64,000 nucleotides of DNA from SM1-73 sp964588305 (GTDB taxonomy: Bacteria; Zixibacteria; MSB-5A5; SM1-73): contig CAZPOP010000001.1 in NCBI GenBank assembly GCA_964588305.1, positions 248,001 to 312,000 of the forward strand, in the 5' to 3' direction. The first letter of the stretch is position 1. Every line of letters begins with the position of its first letter. The notes below the pieces were generated by a model. That model worked only from the letters and a program-made list of their open reading frames with translations. It was not told the origin of the DNA and ran no database searches. Positions 24,032 through 33,403 of the stretch are shown here, one piece after another. The position numbers and the translations under genes were made by a program.

Positions 24032-25318
24032 TTATTTCAACAGCACCAGCCTCTTTGTCTCGGTAAAGTCGCCAACTTTCATCTGGTAAAAATAAATCCC
24101 TGACGCAACATCCTTCCCTGAATCGCTTTTCCCATCCCAGAGCACAAACTTATAACCGGCAGACAGATGTTCCGAAACCAGAGTCTTCACTTTTCTTCCC
24201 AAGATATCATAAATGCTCAGGGTCACAAAACCCGACCTCTGCAAAGTAAATCCTATCTCGGTGGATTGGTTAAAGGGATTGGGGCAGTTTTGAGATAATG
24301 AATGCCGCTGGGGACACTGATCAATGCGTTCATCATCCTCAACGTCGGTGGCCGTCTGGTTAAGCAGAATTGAAACACTGTCGGCATTAGTATTTGCGAC
24401 GGCTATGTCCAGATCTGAATCCCCATCCAAATCCGCACAAAAAACAGAAGAAGGACCATTTCCTGCACCATAGTCGACTTTAGTTTGAAAGGTGCCATCC
24501 CCGTTGTTCTTTAAGATGGAAACACGGGCGGTATTATAATGTGCCACTGCCAGGTCCGGATCGGTATCCCCATCTAAATCCGCACAATAAACAGAAAGAG
24601 GATCATCTCCTGCATCATAATCAACCTTAGTCGGAAAAGTTCCATCCCCGTTGTTCTTTAAGATGGAGACATTGTCGCTATAGTCATTTGCCACTGCCAG
24701 GTCCAGATCGGTATCCCCGTCTAAATCCGCACAAAAAACAGAAAAAGGACCATCTCCTGTAGCGTAATCAACCTTAGTCTGAAAAGTCCCATCCCCGTTG
24801 TTCTTCAGAATGGAGACACTGTCGTTATCCCGATTTGCCACCGCCAGGTCCAGAGCGGTATCCCCATCTAAATCCGCACAATAAACAGAAAAAGGACCAA
24901 CTCCTGCTGCATAGCTACTGTCGAGATAAAAAGTCCCGTTCCCGCTATTTTTTAAGATAGAAACACTGTCGGCATTATAATTTGCCACTGCCAGGTCCAG
25001 ATCGGTGTCCCCATCTAAATCCGCACAATAAACAGAACGAGGACGTTCTCCTGCACCATAATCAACCTTAGTCAGAAAAGTTCCATCCCCGTTGTTCTTT
25101 AAGATGGAAACATTGTCGCTCCAATAATTTGCTACAACCAAGTCCAAATCTGAGTCACCATCCAAATCTGCACAAAAAACAGAAAGAGGACCATCTCCTG
25201 CAGCATAATTGACAGCAGAGGCAAACGGGATGGAGTCAGATCTGACCTTTCCCGTTTGGGCGAAACCTGGCACAGCCAAGAACATGAGGAGGAGAATTAT
25301 TAGAACGGTTTTGTGCAT
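24032..25318 (-). CDS. Secreted FG-GAP/VCBS repeat protein with C-terminal (T9SS type A-like) sorting domain
   Basis: 428 residues. A signal peptide (1-20, ending AVPGFAQ) precedes six consecutive 49-residue repeats (~40-335), each with S(V)xCADLDGDxDLDLAVAN and SILKNNGDGTF. The D-x-DGD-x-D-x-D core is a Ca-binding FG-GAP/VCBS blade, so the six repeats may form or complete a beta-propeller. The C-terminus (~350-428) contains CPNPFNQSTEIGF, LSIYDILGRKVKTL and KDVASGIYFYQMK, the FlgD-Ig/Por-secretion sorting domain used by FCB-group bacteria. The 147-bp DNA repeats are well conserved, consistent with recent duplication. Ribosome binding site GGAGGTG. Confidence 0.92.
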   Translation of the reverse strand: MHKTVLIILLLMFLAVPGFAQTGKVRSDSIPFASAVNYAAGDGPLSVFCADLDGDSDLDLVVANYWSDNVSILKNNGDGTFLTKVDYGAGERPRSVYCADLDGDTDLDLAVANYNADSVSILKNSGNGTFYLDSSYAAGVGPFSVYCADLDGDTALDLAVANRDNDSVSILKNNGDGTFQTKVDYATGDGPFSVFCADLDGDTDLDLAVANDYSDNVSILKNNGDGTFPTKVDYDAGDDPLSVYCADLDGDTDPDLAVAHYNTARVSILKNNGDGTFQTKVDYGAGNGPSSVFCADLDGDSDLDIAVANTNADSVSILLNQTATDVEDDERIDQCPQRHSLSQNCPNPFNQSTEIGFTLQRSGFVTLSIYDILGRKVKTLVSEHLSAGYKFVLWDGKSDSGKDVASGIYFYQMKVGDFTETKRLVLLK

Positions 25319-25550
25319 AAAGCACCTCCGCTAGAAGAAAGTCAAGGGTCCAGAGTTTAGAGTTGAGAACTCAAACTCCAAACCCAACATCATTTCCGAA
25401 TCCGATTACAAAATGAGATAAAGGTTAGAAAAGAACAAGCGAAACCTTCTGAAAAGACAAAAAAGTGGGCAGTTATCAGTTTTCAGTTAGCAGTGTAATC
25501 TATTCGATTGGTCCGGAATGATAATATCCGCGACAAACAGCAGAGGCTAC

Positions 25551-25877
25551 TTAGTCTCCACGCGTGCTTAATGCAGCAGGTTCAAATAACAGATTGTATG
25601 AAGGTTTTGAGCTTTTTGGACAATGCTCCACACCTTTGGGTATAACTGCCATCTCCCCTTCATTCAACGTTATATCTGGCTGACCTTTTAGCTGTATTAT
25701 TATGCTTCCTTTATACACGTAGAACAGCTCGTCCTCTTTGGTATGTTTATGCCAATGAAACTCTCCGTCCATCAAAGCCATTCGCACGACCTGGTCATTG
25801 ACCCGCGCAACTTCAATAGGAGTCCACGGCTTCTTTATTTCCTTGGTTTTGTCATTTAAGTTAATTGTTGAAATCAT
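25551..25877 (-). CDS. Cupin-domain protein
   Basis: 108 residues, a single cupin_2 beta-barrel. Motif 1 is DGEFHWHKHTKEDELFYVYKG (HxH...E, metal ligands) and motif 2 is GEMAVIPKGVEHCP (H ligand). Metal-binding residues are complete, so it may be a small isomerase, dioxygenase or sensor. The substrate is unknown. The ribosome binding site AAAGGA is 9 bp from the ATG. Gaps on both sides (~230 bp each) show no genes, only short GC-rich palindromes (e.g. GCCAGGTCAGGGACCTGGC near 25925). Confidence 0.85.
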   Translation of the reverse strand: MISTINLNDKTKEIKKPWTPIEVARVNDQVVRMALMDGEFHWHKHTKEDELFYVYKGSIIIQLKGQPDITLNEGEMAVIPKGVEHCPKSSKPSYNLLFEPAALSTRGD

Positions 25878-26105
25878 CTTAATTCATCCTTTTCTCTCTT
25901 AGCCTTTTAAATATTATCTCCCGCCAGGTCAGGGACCTGGCGGGCACAGAAAGGTTCTCTCTGTGCTGCCTTGGTCGAAGCACACTGGCTATCGTGTGAT
26001 ACCAACATATGGGAGGTCACATTCTATGTCTACAATATCTCTATCGGAAAAGAAACTGAAATTTTCCCTTAGACCATAAATTTGGCCGTCTTATGCAGTG
26101 TGCTA

Positions 26106-26570
26106 CTAAAACTCAAGTGATACACCAGCAACGATAGTTTGATCTGAGAAATGAAAATCAGACTTTCTTGTCATGAGACGATCAGCATCATCGCTGCGTA
26201 CACCAAGATACAGTTTGACCCGCGTGTTTTCTTTTTCATTAAAAAGTCGTTCCTGCAAGCTTGTTTGACCTGAACCAGCAAAGATTCGAGAGTTTGGATA
26301 CGAAAACTGTGATGAGGTGGAATCTGAGTCTTCGCCAGAATCTTCTTCCTCCTCTTTTTCCTTAGCCTTTTTGTGATGTTTTATTATAAGCAATGTGGCA
26401 ATCACGGCAAGGCCGACTGCAGCTATTATAACTAAAGTCTTTGTAGATGTTTCCTCTTTCGGCGGATTAGAGTGCCACTGGGCGCCAGCAGTAGGTGGGA
26501 AGCCGATCATAAACGAAAAAGCCATTACTATGATCATTGCACAACAGGCTTTTGTGAATGGGTTCCACAT
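26106..26570 (-). CDS. Small exported protein with TM helix and acidic linker
   Basis: 154 residues from the ATG at 26570, chosen because AAAGGAGGT lies 4 bp upstream. An N-terminal signal sequence (residues 6-28, ending TAGAQ) precedes a Pro/Ser-rich stretch and a second hydrophobic helix (TLVIIAAVGLAVIATLLII, ~40-58). A charged KKAKEKEEEEDSGEDSDS linker follows. The C-terminal ~70 residues end in DQTIVAGVSLEF, a pattern like the last beta-strand of an outer-membrane barrel. No family recognised. Confidence 0.65.
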   Translation of the reverse strand: MWNPFTKACCAMIIVMAFSFMIGFPPTAGAQWHSNPPKEETSTKTLVIIAAVGLAVIATLLIIKHHKKAKEKEEEEDSGEDSDSTSSQFSYPNSRIFAGSGQTSLQERLFNEKENTRVKLYLGVRSDDADRLMTRKSDFHFSDQTIVAGVSLEF

Positions 26571-26735
26571 AGCTACCTCCTTTGAGGTCAATGGTTAGCT
26601 GTTTGCTTGATAGAAAAACAGCCCAAATAGACTGCGTGCTCCTGCCTGCGGCGCTATCTTCCGGACAAACCTTTGTTTAAGAAATCAACTTATCTATCAC
26701 CTAACTGCAAGCCAACTTGCTCTATCCTCAAGAGG

Positions 26736-27422
26736 CTACCTCATAATCTCAATAATCTTTCCTGCCATTTCCTCCGCAGCATAGCCTATCCCCTGCCCGT
26801 GCCTGTAACCCAAAACTGCCCCAAATATTTCCTTGCGATCCTTCACATTCACGATTTGTAAGGCAAAATCAGTTACCACCATCTTCTCGGCAGTGGCCTG
26901 AAAACTCTTATCACCGGAAGCATATTGCTGTCTGCCCATCAGGATGGTGCCTGTCACGTAAGCGTCTGCGTCAATGAGTTTCGCAACCGTGACGTCATCC
27001 GTCCTTCCGGTAATCCGGGCTTGAACAGAGTCCGGCAGCGACAGCAACCAGGATCTGAGCCACTCTGGATTGGCGCGCACAGAATCGGGCAACTCGGAAT
27101 ACCAGCTCTCCAGATCACGCTGCACAACTTCGCGAATTTCTTGGTCTCCAATAATCTCCCAACCCATATTACGCAACTCAATCGCCAATGCCTGTTGCAT
27201 TACATTTGTATAATATGGTTCAGCGCCGGACACCAAAACAACAACCCGTTTAATCGAGCGCAGCGCCTCCGCATCTCTGACAGCAACAGTATCGATAGTC
27301 CACTTGCGTTTCTCTTCCGTTTTCTCTCCCGCACGGACCTGACAAGGGCAGAGTACACTCACCTGAGTGGCCAAGAGTATAGCCGCTACAATTATTAGAC
27401 TCTTCTGCATAAAAGTTTTCAC
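26736..27422 (-). CDS. Secreted CsgG/LpoB-like protein
   Basis: 228 residues. The signal peptide (~1-30) has a Cys pair in VLCPCQVRA, but no clean lipobox. The mature part has alternating helices and strands: VVVLVSGAEPYYTNVMQQALAIELRNMGWEIIGDQE at the start and KLIDADAYVTGTILMG near residue 165. This resembles the CsgG/LpoB/GNA1162 fold, in which a first half resembling 'lgdaLa.eL.n.G.evi' is followed by a 'gAdyvv.G.i' strand. The last strands (TDFALQIVNVKDRKEIFGAVLG) agree. Likely periplasmic, with a role in envelope assembly or export (inference). Start GTG 27422 with AGGAG. Confidence 0.6.
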   Translation of the reverse strand: MKTFMQKSLIIVAAILLATQVSVLCPCQVRAGEKTEEKRKWTIDTVAVRDAEALRSIKRVVVLVSGAEPYYTNVMQQALAIELRNMGWEIIGDQEIREVVQRDLESWYSELPDSVRANPEWLRSWLLSLPDSVQARITGRTDDVTVAKLIDADAYVTGTILMGRQQYASGDKSFQATAEKMVVTDFALQIVNVKDRKEIFGAVLGYRHGQGIGYAAEEMAGKIIEIMR

Positions 27423-27689
27423 CGGACTCTCCTTTCGCTTGTCTTTAATATGCCTTCGTATCTAGGCAGTTCTAAATTCTTGACTCCCGGGGACCTCTGA
27501 AGGTGGGTGATTAGCACCGCTCCATACTACTTATTCGTAGAAGCGAGCCTGTTTCGAACACCCGGAAGGTTAGTATGGCACCAATCCGCCACTGACTTTT
27601 TTACGTCTCGATTTTGAGAATTTTCCTGCAAGTTTTTTCAGATTCGTTAAATGTGAATACATGTCATAGAGCAATGTTTCCTGTACTAT

Positions 27690-29618
27690 CTACCACAACC
27701 ATCCGGACCGACTGTAGTCGGGGCCAGAGATCTTGATTATAAATCTCTCCGTTCTGCGTATCGTGGTTATTCCTCGCGTGGGATCGCTGATAAACCAGCC
27801 TTTCGTATACCACTCATCACCTTTTATCTCCCAAGTTCTCATGTGGAGGAACTCATCATATGATATACGAGAAAAACCACGACTCAGCATCTCTTCCTGG
27901 TTGAACCGATTATACTCTAACCAGCTTTGCTGCTCAGCCAACTGTGGTCGAATTCTAGCCATCTCGAAGGACTCAAGCATCCTGTACATGACCTGATTAC
28001 CGGCTTGGAACAATGTATTCAAACCACCAATTATGCCCAACGAGCCAGGAGCCTCATTTCCCAAGACATCATTTGGTGATACACCGTAGTATTCGGCGAA
28101 GGATAGGCGCCGCAGGCCGAGTGTACTCCTTTCTTGGTTTAGAAGGTTTACTCCTGTCCGCATCTGATTGTAATTCATGTGCGGCTGAACCCTCGCCATC
28201 TGATAACTCTCAAAGAGCCTGTATATACCCCGTAGACCTAACTCAGCAAACGTCATGAGATCACGAATCCCGAGTCCGCGGAGTAGCGTCTCGGTCGTAC
28301 TATGTTTCAGGGAGATCTTCTCCGACGCCAAATCTGGTCTTTGGGCCCGCAGATCCTCAATGGTCCAGGGCTCTTGGCCGTTCATGGCACGCACCCGATT
28401 GATATTGGTCAGATTCTGTAACTCATTTTCAGCCATCGGTTCGCTGACCCTAACTTTCGCGGCGTATTCGAACAGGGGATAATATGTCCAACTAGCCCTT
28501 TTCCCAGCCAGCTCTACTCCTTTGGCTGCTAGCTTCCCCGCCAGCGGTTTCCCCGTGTACCATGTACCGGCTATGAATGCCGGTACTTTCACCGCCGCAT
28601 ACCATAGGTTTTCGACCTCCCCAACGGTCAAAGCACCCCTCCAGCCGCGAGTCGAGTATGTTAGTCTGACCTGCGCGAGTTCGCCTAAGCCAGGGACTGC
28701 CTCATTCAGCAGCATTCGAGTACCGGTTTGAACCAATTGCATATGACGCGGATCAGCTGGCTGTCCATGCGCAATCGAACTACGCAGATAATTTATATCA
28801 TTCGCAGCAGCAGCAGACAGTTTGGTCAGCTTCAGACCAATATCGAGATTTCCCAACACGACAGTCTTCTCCGGATAGGCGGCAAGTTGGCTCATCCAAA
28901 GGCACGCGTCCAAGTTTGGGGAAGCCATCTCGACAAACCCAGCGTATCCGGCCAAAACTGAACCAACTGTAGCCACAGGCTGGCTGACTGGGTTTGAGCC
29001 GTAGTATTCCTCAAAAGACAACCTCGGCAGACCGACCTTCAGCCTCTCTTGATTTACGAGGTTTAACTCTTGCGATATCTGATTCCTAACAAGTTGCGGC
29101 CGAACTCTGGTCATCGCCACCTGCTCAAACATCGGGTAGGTCAACTGTCTGCCGGCTGGTGTCATCACATCGAAGGCAGAAGCCACAAGTTCTCCTGTCT
29201 GGAGTGGGGGAAGTCCATAGTCGAGCCCTGAGCTAGCCCGAACCGATTCGAGCAAGGTGCTTCTATTACCCATCGGGTCCACGGAAGGCAAAGGACTGAA
29301 CAGCGAAGTCATTGAATATCCGCTTGCCGAACTCATGGTCGAAGTCAACATGCTAGCGTGTTCCACACGCAGCGATTGTAGGAATCCAGGGTCAGTTATC
29401 CACGAGTTGTTCACTGAACTGGTGGGGAACGAGATCCAGGAATTGAGCGGGTCGTTCAATACTGTCCAGCTGGTTCCTATGTCCGGGAAATTCGTTGACG
29501 GAACCCATTGATTATAGTCAGTCCAATTCTGTGCACAAACGCCGGTGGGTGTCACTACCAAGACTGTAAGTGCCAACAGCAGGCTCTTTCTAATCCAACG
29601 GTTAAGTGTAATGCACAT
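27690..29618 (-). CDS. Large secreted protein with four copies of an unrecognised ~47-residue repeat
   Basis: 642 residues, no family recognised. A signal peptide (1-29, ending VCAQ) precedes an Asn/Trp/Ser-rich region (30-150). Four repeats follow at ~161-207, 380-425, 466-512 and 545-592. The consensus is Y.(L/M)(F/L)E...MARV(R/Q)P......N........NQER...GL.RLSFEEYYG; e.g. ERLKVGLPRLSFEEYYG and ERSTLGLRRLSFAEYYG. Between repeats 1 and 2 is a ~150-residue mixed region with AAKGVELAGKRASW. The C-terminal 50 residues end in aromatic RSGWLW. Its ribosome binding site (GGAGGT) overlaps the stop of the upstream barrel-like gene (9-bp gap), so the two form an operon. Confidence 0.75.
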   Translation of the reverse strand: MCITLNRWIRKSLLLALTVLVVTPTGVCAQNWTDYNQWVPSTNFPDIGTSWTVLNDPLNSWISFPTSSVNNSWITDPGFLQSLRVEHASMLTSTMSSASGYSMTSLFSPLPSVDPMGNRSTLLESVRASSGLDYGLPPLQTGELVASAFDVMTPAGRQLTYPMFEQVAMTRVRPQLVRNQISQELNLVNQERLKVGLPRLSFEEYYGSNPVSQPVATVGSVLAGYAGFVEMASPNLDACLWMSQLAAYPEKTVVLGNLDIGLKLTKLSAAAANDINYLRSSIAHGQPADPRHMQLVQTGTRMLLNEAVPGLGELAQVRLTYSTRGWRGALTVGEVENLWYAAVKVPAFIAGTWYTGKPLAGKLAAKGVELAGKRASWTYYPLFEYAAKVRVSEPMAENELQNLTNINRVRAMNGQEPWTIEDLRAQRPDLASEKISLKHSTTETLLRGLGIRDLMTFAELGLRGIYRLFESYQMARVQPHMNYNQMRTGVNLLNQERSTLGLRRLSFAEYYGVSPNDVLGNEAPGSLGIIGGLNTLFQAGNQVMYRMLESFEMARIRPQLAEQQSWLEYNRFNQEEMLSRGFSRISYDEFLHMRTWEIKGDEWYTKGWFISDPTRGITTIRRTERFIIKISGPDYSRSGWLW

Positions 29619-29627
29619 GGCAACCTC

Positions 29628-30581
29628 CTAAAAATCGATCCCAAAAAGTCGGAATCCGATTGGCCAGTAATAGCCGAAAGCGAAATAAGTTTTCCCCTTT
29701 ATTTCATCCACACCTACAAAAGCCGTGTAGGGCGGGATGCCGTGCTTCTTGCTGTTGGCTATGAATTTAAGCCCATAGCTCTTATAGGTGTATTTTGGCT
29801 CAAACGCATAAGATCTGTATTTGATTGCCCCGACCGAAGCCTGTTCCATCTGAATGTTGAGTTGGTAGTTCTTACCGATGAGGAACCCAATGCCGACTGA
29901 TAGAAACTCAACATTGTCCGGTTCCAACTTCAGTTTATAGTTGCGGCGAGTAAATGTCCTAGAGAAACGCGTGACGTGAGCGCCGTTAGCAAAAAGCAGG
30001 ACGGCAGGCGACACGGTTCTGCTTACTCCCACCCCCAGAGAAAGCTGCCCAAAACCGTTTCCCAGTTCGAAATAACCTTCGTACTCGGGATCGAAGCGAC
30101 ACTCGCCGAATGGCAGAACTACCTCGGTCTGACTGGTAACATTGACCGGTGATTGATCTTGCAACAAGGCATACCAAGTTGCTCCAGCAACAAAGTCGCT
30201 AAATCCAGTATTCGCCTCGAACTCGTATTCAGGACCGGGAAGTGGACTTGTCTCTTTTTCCACGAAACCCAATTTTGCCGTGTAGGGCAACTCGATGTAC
30301 CCACGCAGGTTTCGCAAAAGATCGTAGTGACCCTGTACCGTTAAACCCAGTTGCAGGTATGTGTTTGATTCATAAGCAAGAATATCTTTGCTATACCTAT
30401 CACGCAGGACGCCAGCGAATCCGAAGTATACGCCCGCGTTTCCGCGCTTGTATAAGTTCCCTTCAGCACTTATATCCTGCACACCGAATAACTCCTCTTC
30501 TCCGGCGGGATTCGGTATACCAGCTATCGAGGTCCCATAGAGAAGTAGGGTCATGATGAGCGTCACAATTGACTTCAACAT
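29628..30581 (-). CDS. Outer-membrane beta-barrel-like protein
   Basis: 317 residues with a signal peptide (1-20, ending GTSIAG). The mature chain is dominated by alternating amphipathic strands with aromatic ends (LQLGLTVQGHYDL, GYIELPYTAKLGF, FGQLSLGVGVSRT, KTYFAFGYYWPIGFRLFGIDF). The C-terminal residue is Phe, as in BAM-assembled barrels. Compatible with a transporter or omp-alpha barrel of about 14-16 strands. Strong AAAGGAGGT site. It is the first gene of an operon with the 642-aa secreted protein, so the two may work together at the outer membrane. The 217-bp gap upstream holds nothing recognisable. Confidence 0.7.
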   Translation of the reverse strand: MLKSIVTLIMTLLLYGTSIAGIPNPAGEEELFGVQDISAEGNLYKRGNAGVYFGFAGVLRDRYSKDILAYESNTYLQLGLTVQGHYDLLRNLRGYIELPYTAKLGFVEKETSPLPGPEYEFEANTGFSDFVAGATWYALLQDQSPVNVTSQTEVVLPFGECRFDPEYEGYFELGNGFGQLSLGVGVSRTVSPAVLLFANGAHVTRFSRTFTRRNYKLKLEPDNVEFLSVGIGFLIGKNYQLNIQMEQASVGAIKYRSYAFEPKYTYKSYGLKFIANSKKHGIPPYTAFVGVDEIKGKTYFAFGYYWPIGFRLFGIDF

Positions 30582-30798
30582 TGGCCACCTCCTTTGGGGG
30601 TTGATTAAAAAAACCCATATTCGTTAGTAAAAGTCAAGATAAATTTTCTTAAAAAGAGGGAAAATTCGGGCAGTATTCGGCTAACCGTTGTCAGTTGGCG
30701 GGCGCATTCAAGTCTTGTTATTAGTTGTTGCCATGTTCGGGCGGGCGTTAAACTCTTCAGGTCGAGCCTTTAGAACGAGCTTCCGCCCAAACCAAAGG

Positions 30799-32262
30799 CT
30801 ATTTTTTCTTTTCTGGTTCAGGAAGGTCCTCTTTTATTCCAGCCAATCTTTTGGCCAGTTCGACCTTTTCTTCCAGTTTTGTGTTGGCCCGGATCACCAA
30901 TTTAGCTCCATCCTGGGAGCCTCCGCCGTGCATACATCCGGGTACGCCTGCGCCTATGGTGGTCCATTCCACCAGGCGGGCGGCTCTGGCTCTGGCCTCG
31001 GCAGATGATTTGGCTTTGAGATATTTTTGCACCAGGTGCCCGTACTTCTCATCATAGAAGTCAACGGAGGAGGGAATGCAGCCGGTTTCGGCTATGCCGC
31101 CGGAGATGTCCTGAGCCAAAACCGAAGTCTCATAGGGCAAGGTGGCGACATGAACCTTGTTCACGTTTGCCAGAAGAGGATTACACAACCACACCCCGGA
31201 AGGGTGTTTTTTGCCCAAGGCGGCAGCGGCAATGCCCATGCCAAAGGTGGTCTCGTTGTTGATATACATTTTGGTCAGTTTTTCATTAAAGGCTTTGGAC
31301 GATAGCCCATTGGCGCGGGCCACCAGAATTGCGGCTCCTACCTTGATGTCTCCCTGTCCGGCAACACAGGCCCCAATTGCGGCCCTGTAGGGCATGATGA
31401 AATTCAGGACTGCACTCAAAGTGTACTTGTACTCCCCGCACATAAAGACTCTTTCTTTGGGAATAAACACGTCCTCAAAGAAAAGATAAGCTTGCGTGAT
31501 TCCTCCGACTTTGACCGGAATATCAAATCCTTCTTCCTCTTCTCTGGTATCTGAAGGACGGCGGGTCTCAACGATGGTTAATCCCTTAGTATCCTTAGGA
31601 ATCACAAATGCTACAGCCCAATCCTTGTCCTGTTCCCTGTAACCAGAACCGGGAAGCACAAAAATCTCGTTAGCTGCCGCTACGCCGCAGATCATAACTT
31701 TGGCCCCACGAACCACAATGCCGTCGTCCCGTTTCTCCACCACATGCAGGTTCATATCCGGGTCATCCTGCTGGGAGGGAGATTTGGTGCGGTCACCCTT
31801 TGGATCGGTTAAGGCTCCGGATATGGAAATGTCCTCCTTCTGAGCCCGGGCAAGCCATTTCTTCAGCCTTTCGTGGTAATCGGTTCCCAGATCCTTATCC
31901 ATATCGTAGGTGGTGGCCCACATCGAATTGATACAGTTCCAGCCGGCACATCTTCCGCCGGTGCAGGTTCCGGAGAGGGTAAAGATCAGCCTCTTCATCT
32001 TGGAGTTGGCGATCATATCCTCTGGACTTTCGATTATCGAGAGATACCGGGAGATCTTCTCCCCGGTCAGGTTCGAGGTGGTGGTAAAATTCTCCTGATA
32101 CTGTGGGTCATTCTGTGCCCTGTAAATTTGGGCATGTCCCTCCACGGTCCACTTGGTGGCCGGGTGAGTGGTTACGTCCTCTATCAGCTTCCCAAACTTG
32201 TGGATATTCGGACGCATTCTTCTCAAACTTTCCTTGAACTCCCCTACTGTCTTTAGTGCCAT
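30799..32262 (-). CDS. 4-hydroxybutyryl-CoA dehydratase-like flavoprotein with altered Fe-S ligands
   Basis: 487 residues of the HpaB/AbfD family: SGALTDPKGDR, VVEKRDDGIVVRGAK, AYLFFEDVFIPKERVFMCGEY, CNPLLANVNK, DISGG and a C-terminal MHGGGSQDGAKLVI. Length and these blocks match AbfD, which binds FAD and a [4Fe-4S] cluster and dehydrates 4-hydroxybutyryl-CoA to crotonyl-CoA. Against the Clostridium aminobutyricum enzyme as I recall it, ligand C103 aligns with C105 (TGGRCAGWN), C299 is kept, but C99 aligns with Thr (a Cys sits one residue earlier) and H292 is Tyr (PYRAAIGAC). It may be a paralogous subfamily with another reaction. A consensus promoter precedes it. Confidence 0.85.
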   Translation of the reverse strand: MALKTVGEFKESLRRMRPNIHKFGKLIEDVTTHPATKWTVEGHAQIYRAQNDPQYQENFTTTSNLTGEKISRYLSIIESPEDMIANSKMKRLIFTLSGTCTGGRCAGWNCINSMWATTYDMDKDLGTDYHERLKKWLARAQKEDISISGALTDPKGDRTKSPSQQDDPDMNLHVVEKRDDGIVVRGAKVMICGVAAANEIFVLPGSGYREQDKDWAVAFVIPKDTKGLTIVETRRPSDTREEEEGFDIPVKVGGITQAYLFFEDVFIPKERVFMCGEYKYTLSAVLNFIMPYRAAIGACVAGQGDIKVGAAILVARANGLSSKAFNEKLTKMYINNETTFGMGIAAAALGKKHPSGVWLCNPLLANVNKVHVATLPYETSVLAQDISGGIAETGCIPSSVDFYDEKYGHLVQKYLKAKSSAEARARAARLVEWTTIGAGVPGCMHGGGSQDGAKLVIRANTKLEEKVELAKRLAGIKEDLPEPEKKK

Positions 32263-32306
32263 TTTGAAACCTCCGTGAAGTTTTGTGTTTTTTCAGTTCT
32301 TCGCAC

Positions 32307-32334
32307 ATTATAGCCTATCGAGTTTCATTGTCAA
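32307..32334 (-). promoter_or_regulatory. Consensus sigma-70 promoter for the AbfD-like gene
   Basis: On the minus strand, TTGACA (32334-32329), 16-bp spacer, TATAAT (32312-32307). Transcription would start about 40 nt before the ATG. Both hexamers match consensus exactly, so strong expression is likely. Confidence 0.75.
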
Positions 32335-32506
32335 GCCTTATTTTATTGACGTAATTAGACTAAGGACTTATTGCTTGTGAAAGGTTTTACAATCTTTCCA
32401 AAAAAGAAGTTGCAAAACACGGGAATTTTGTTATTTTATCAAGTTGTGGTATTAATCAGGAAGCCTGATCCTAAGCGGGTCTCCGTCAATCGCGAAAGGA
32501 ATTAAG

Positions 32507-33403
32507 ATGGCGATATCGAAGGTAATGATCATAGGCGGGGGAGTAATGGGAAGAGGAATATCCCAACTGCTTGCTGCCGCTGGAATTGAAGTCACGTTGG
32601 TTGACCTAAAGGAAGAGATACTCGAACAGAGCATGAGGCATCTGTCGGAGGAGATGGATGCCGAGATAGAAAAATGGGGAATGACGATAAGCGAGAAAAA
32701 AGCTATTTTGTCGCGAATAAGGGGAACCACTGAGTACCAGGACTTTGATAAGGCGGACTTGGTGATTGAGGCGGTTCCCGAGGATCTGGAGCTAAAAAGG
32801 GACATCTTCGAAAAGTTGGACCGGTTGACCCGCCCGGAGATTATTCTGGTCAGTCATACCTCCACGCTTTCGGTAACTGAGATAGCCGCTGCTACCACAA
32901 GGCCGGAGAAAGTAATAGGGCTTCATTTCTTGCCTCCGGTAACAAAGATACCTTTGGTGGAGGTGGTGCGCGGGCTTAAAACCTCAAAGGAGACCATCAA
33001 TGTCATCAAGGAATTTGCCGAGGAGCACCTGGGCAAGACCGTGGTCACGGTATACGAATATCCGGGATATGTCACCACGCGAATTATCGTCCCTTTGCTC
33101 AACGAAGCCATGCACGTTCTGATGGAGGGAATTGCTTCGGCTGAGGACATCGACATCGCCATGAAACTGGGTTACGGTTTCAATGTCGGACCTTTAGCTC
33201 TGGCCGATATGATGGGTCTGGATGAGGTGATGAGTTGGATGGAGAATCTCTTGAATGAACTGTCCGAGCACAAATACAACCCTTGCCCTTTGTTGAGAAA
33301 ACTGGTAAGAGCTGGATATCTTGGGAGAAAGACCGGCCAGGGCTTTTTCAAATATGATGAGGAAGGAAACAAGATCGGCGAGGCAGAGCTTAGGCTGAGG
33401 TGA
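32507..33403 (+). CDS. 3-hydroxyacyl-CoA (3-hydroxybutyryl-CoA) dehydrogenase
   Basis: 298 residues, the NAD-binding Rossmann N-terminus (VMIIGGGVMGRGISQLLAAAGIEVTLVD, residues ~6-33) plus the C-terminal 3HCDH domain. VIEAVPEDLELKRDIF, SHTSTLSVTEIA and the catalytic GLHFLPPVTKIPLVEVVRG His are in place, with a final GRKTGQGFFKYDEEG. It oxidises 3-hydroxybutyryl-CoA to acetoacetyl-CoA or the reverse. Divergently placed from the AbfD-like gene, with which it could share the butyrate/4-hydroxybutyrate pathway. AAAGGAA site before the ATG. In most Hbd proteins the loop after HFF is NPVPVMKLVEVV; here it is shortened to PPVTKIPLVEVV. Confidence 0.9.
   Translation: MAISKVMIIGGGVMGRGISQLLAAAGIEVTLVDLKEEILEQSMRHLSEEMDAEIEKWGMTISEKKAILSRIRGTTEYQDFDKADLVIEAVPEDLELKRDIFEKLDRLTRPEIILVSHTSTLSVTEIAAATTRPEKVIGLHFLPPVTKIPLVEVVRGLKTSKETINVIKEFAEEHLGKTVVTVYEYPGYVTTRIIVPLLNEAMHVLMEGIASAEDIDIAMKLGYGFNVGPLALADMMGLDEVMSWMENLLNELSEHKYNPCPLLRKLVRAGYLGRKTGQGFFKYDEEGNKIGEAELRLR

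Noticed and set aside
24158..25200. 147-bp direct repeats in the FG-GAP gene as a CRISPR-like or mobile array
   Set aside because: They are in-frame coding repeats for the 49-residue VCBS units.
27521..27579. CCATACTA...TAGTATGG inverted repeat upstream of the CsgG-like gene region as a riboswitch
   Set aside because: Only 8-bp arms 43 bp apart, no conserved riboswitch core recognised.
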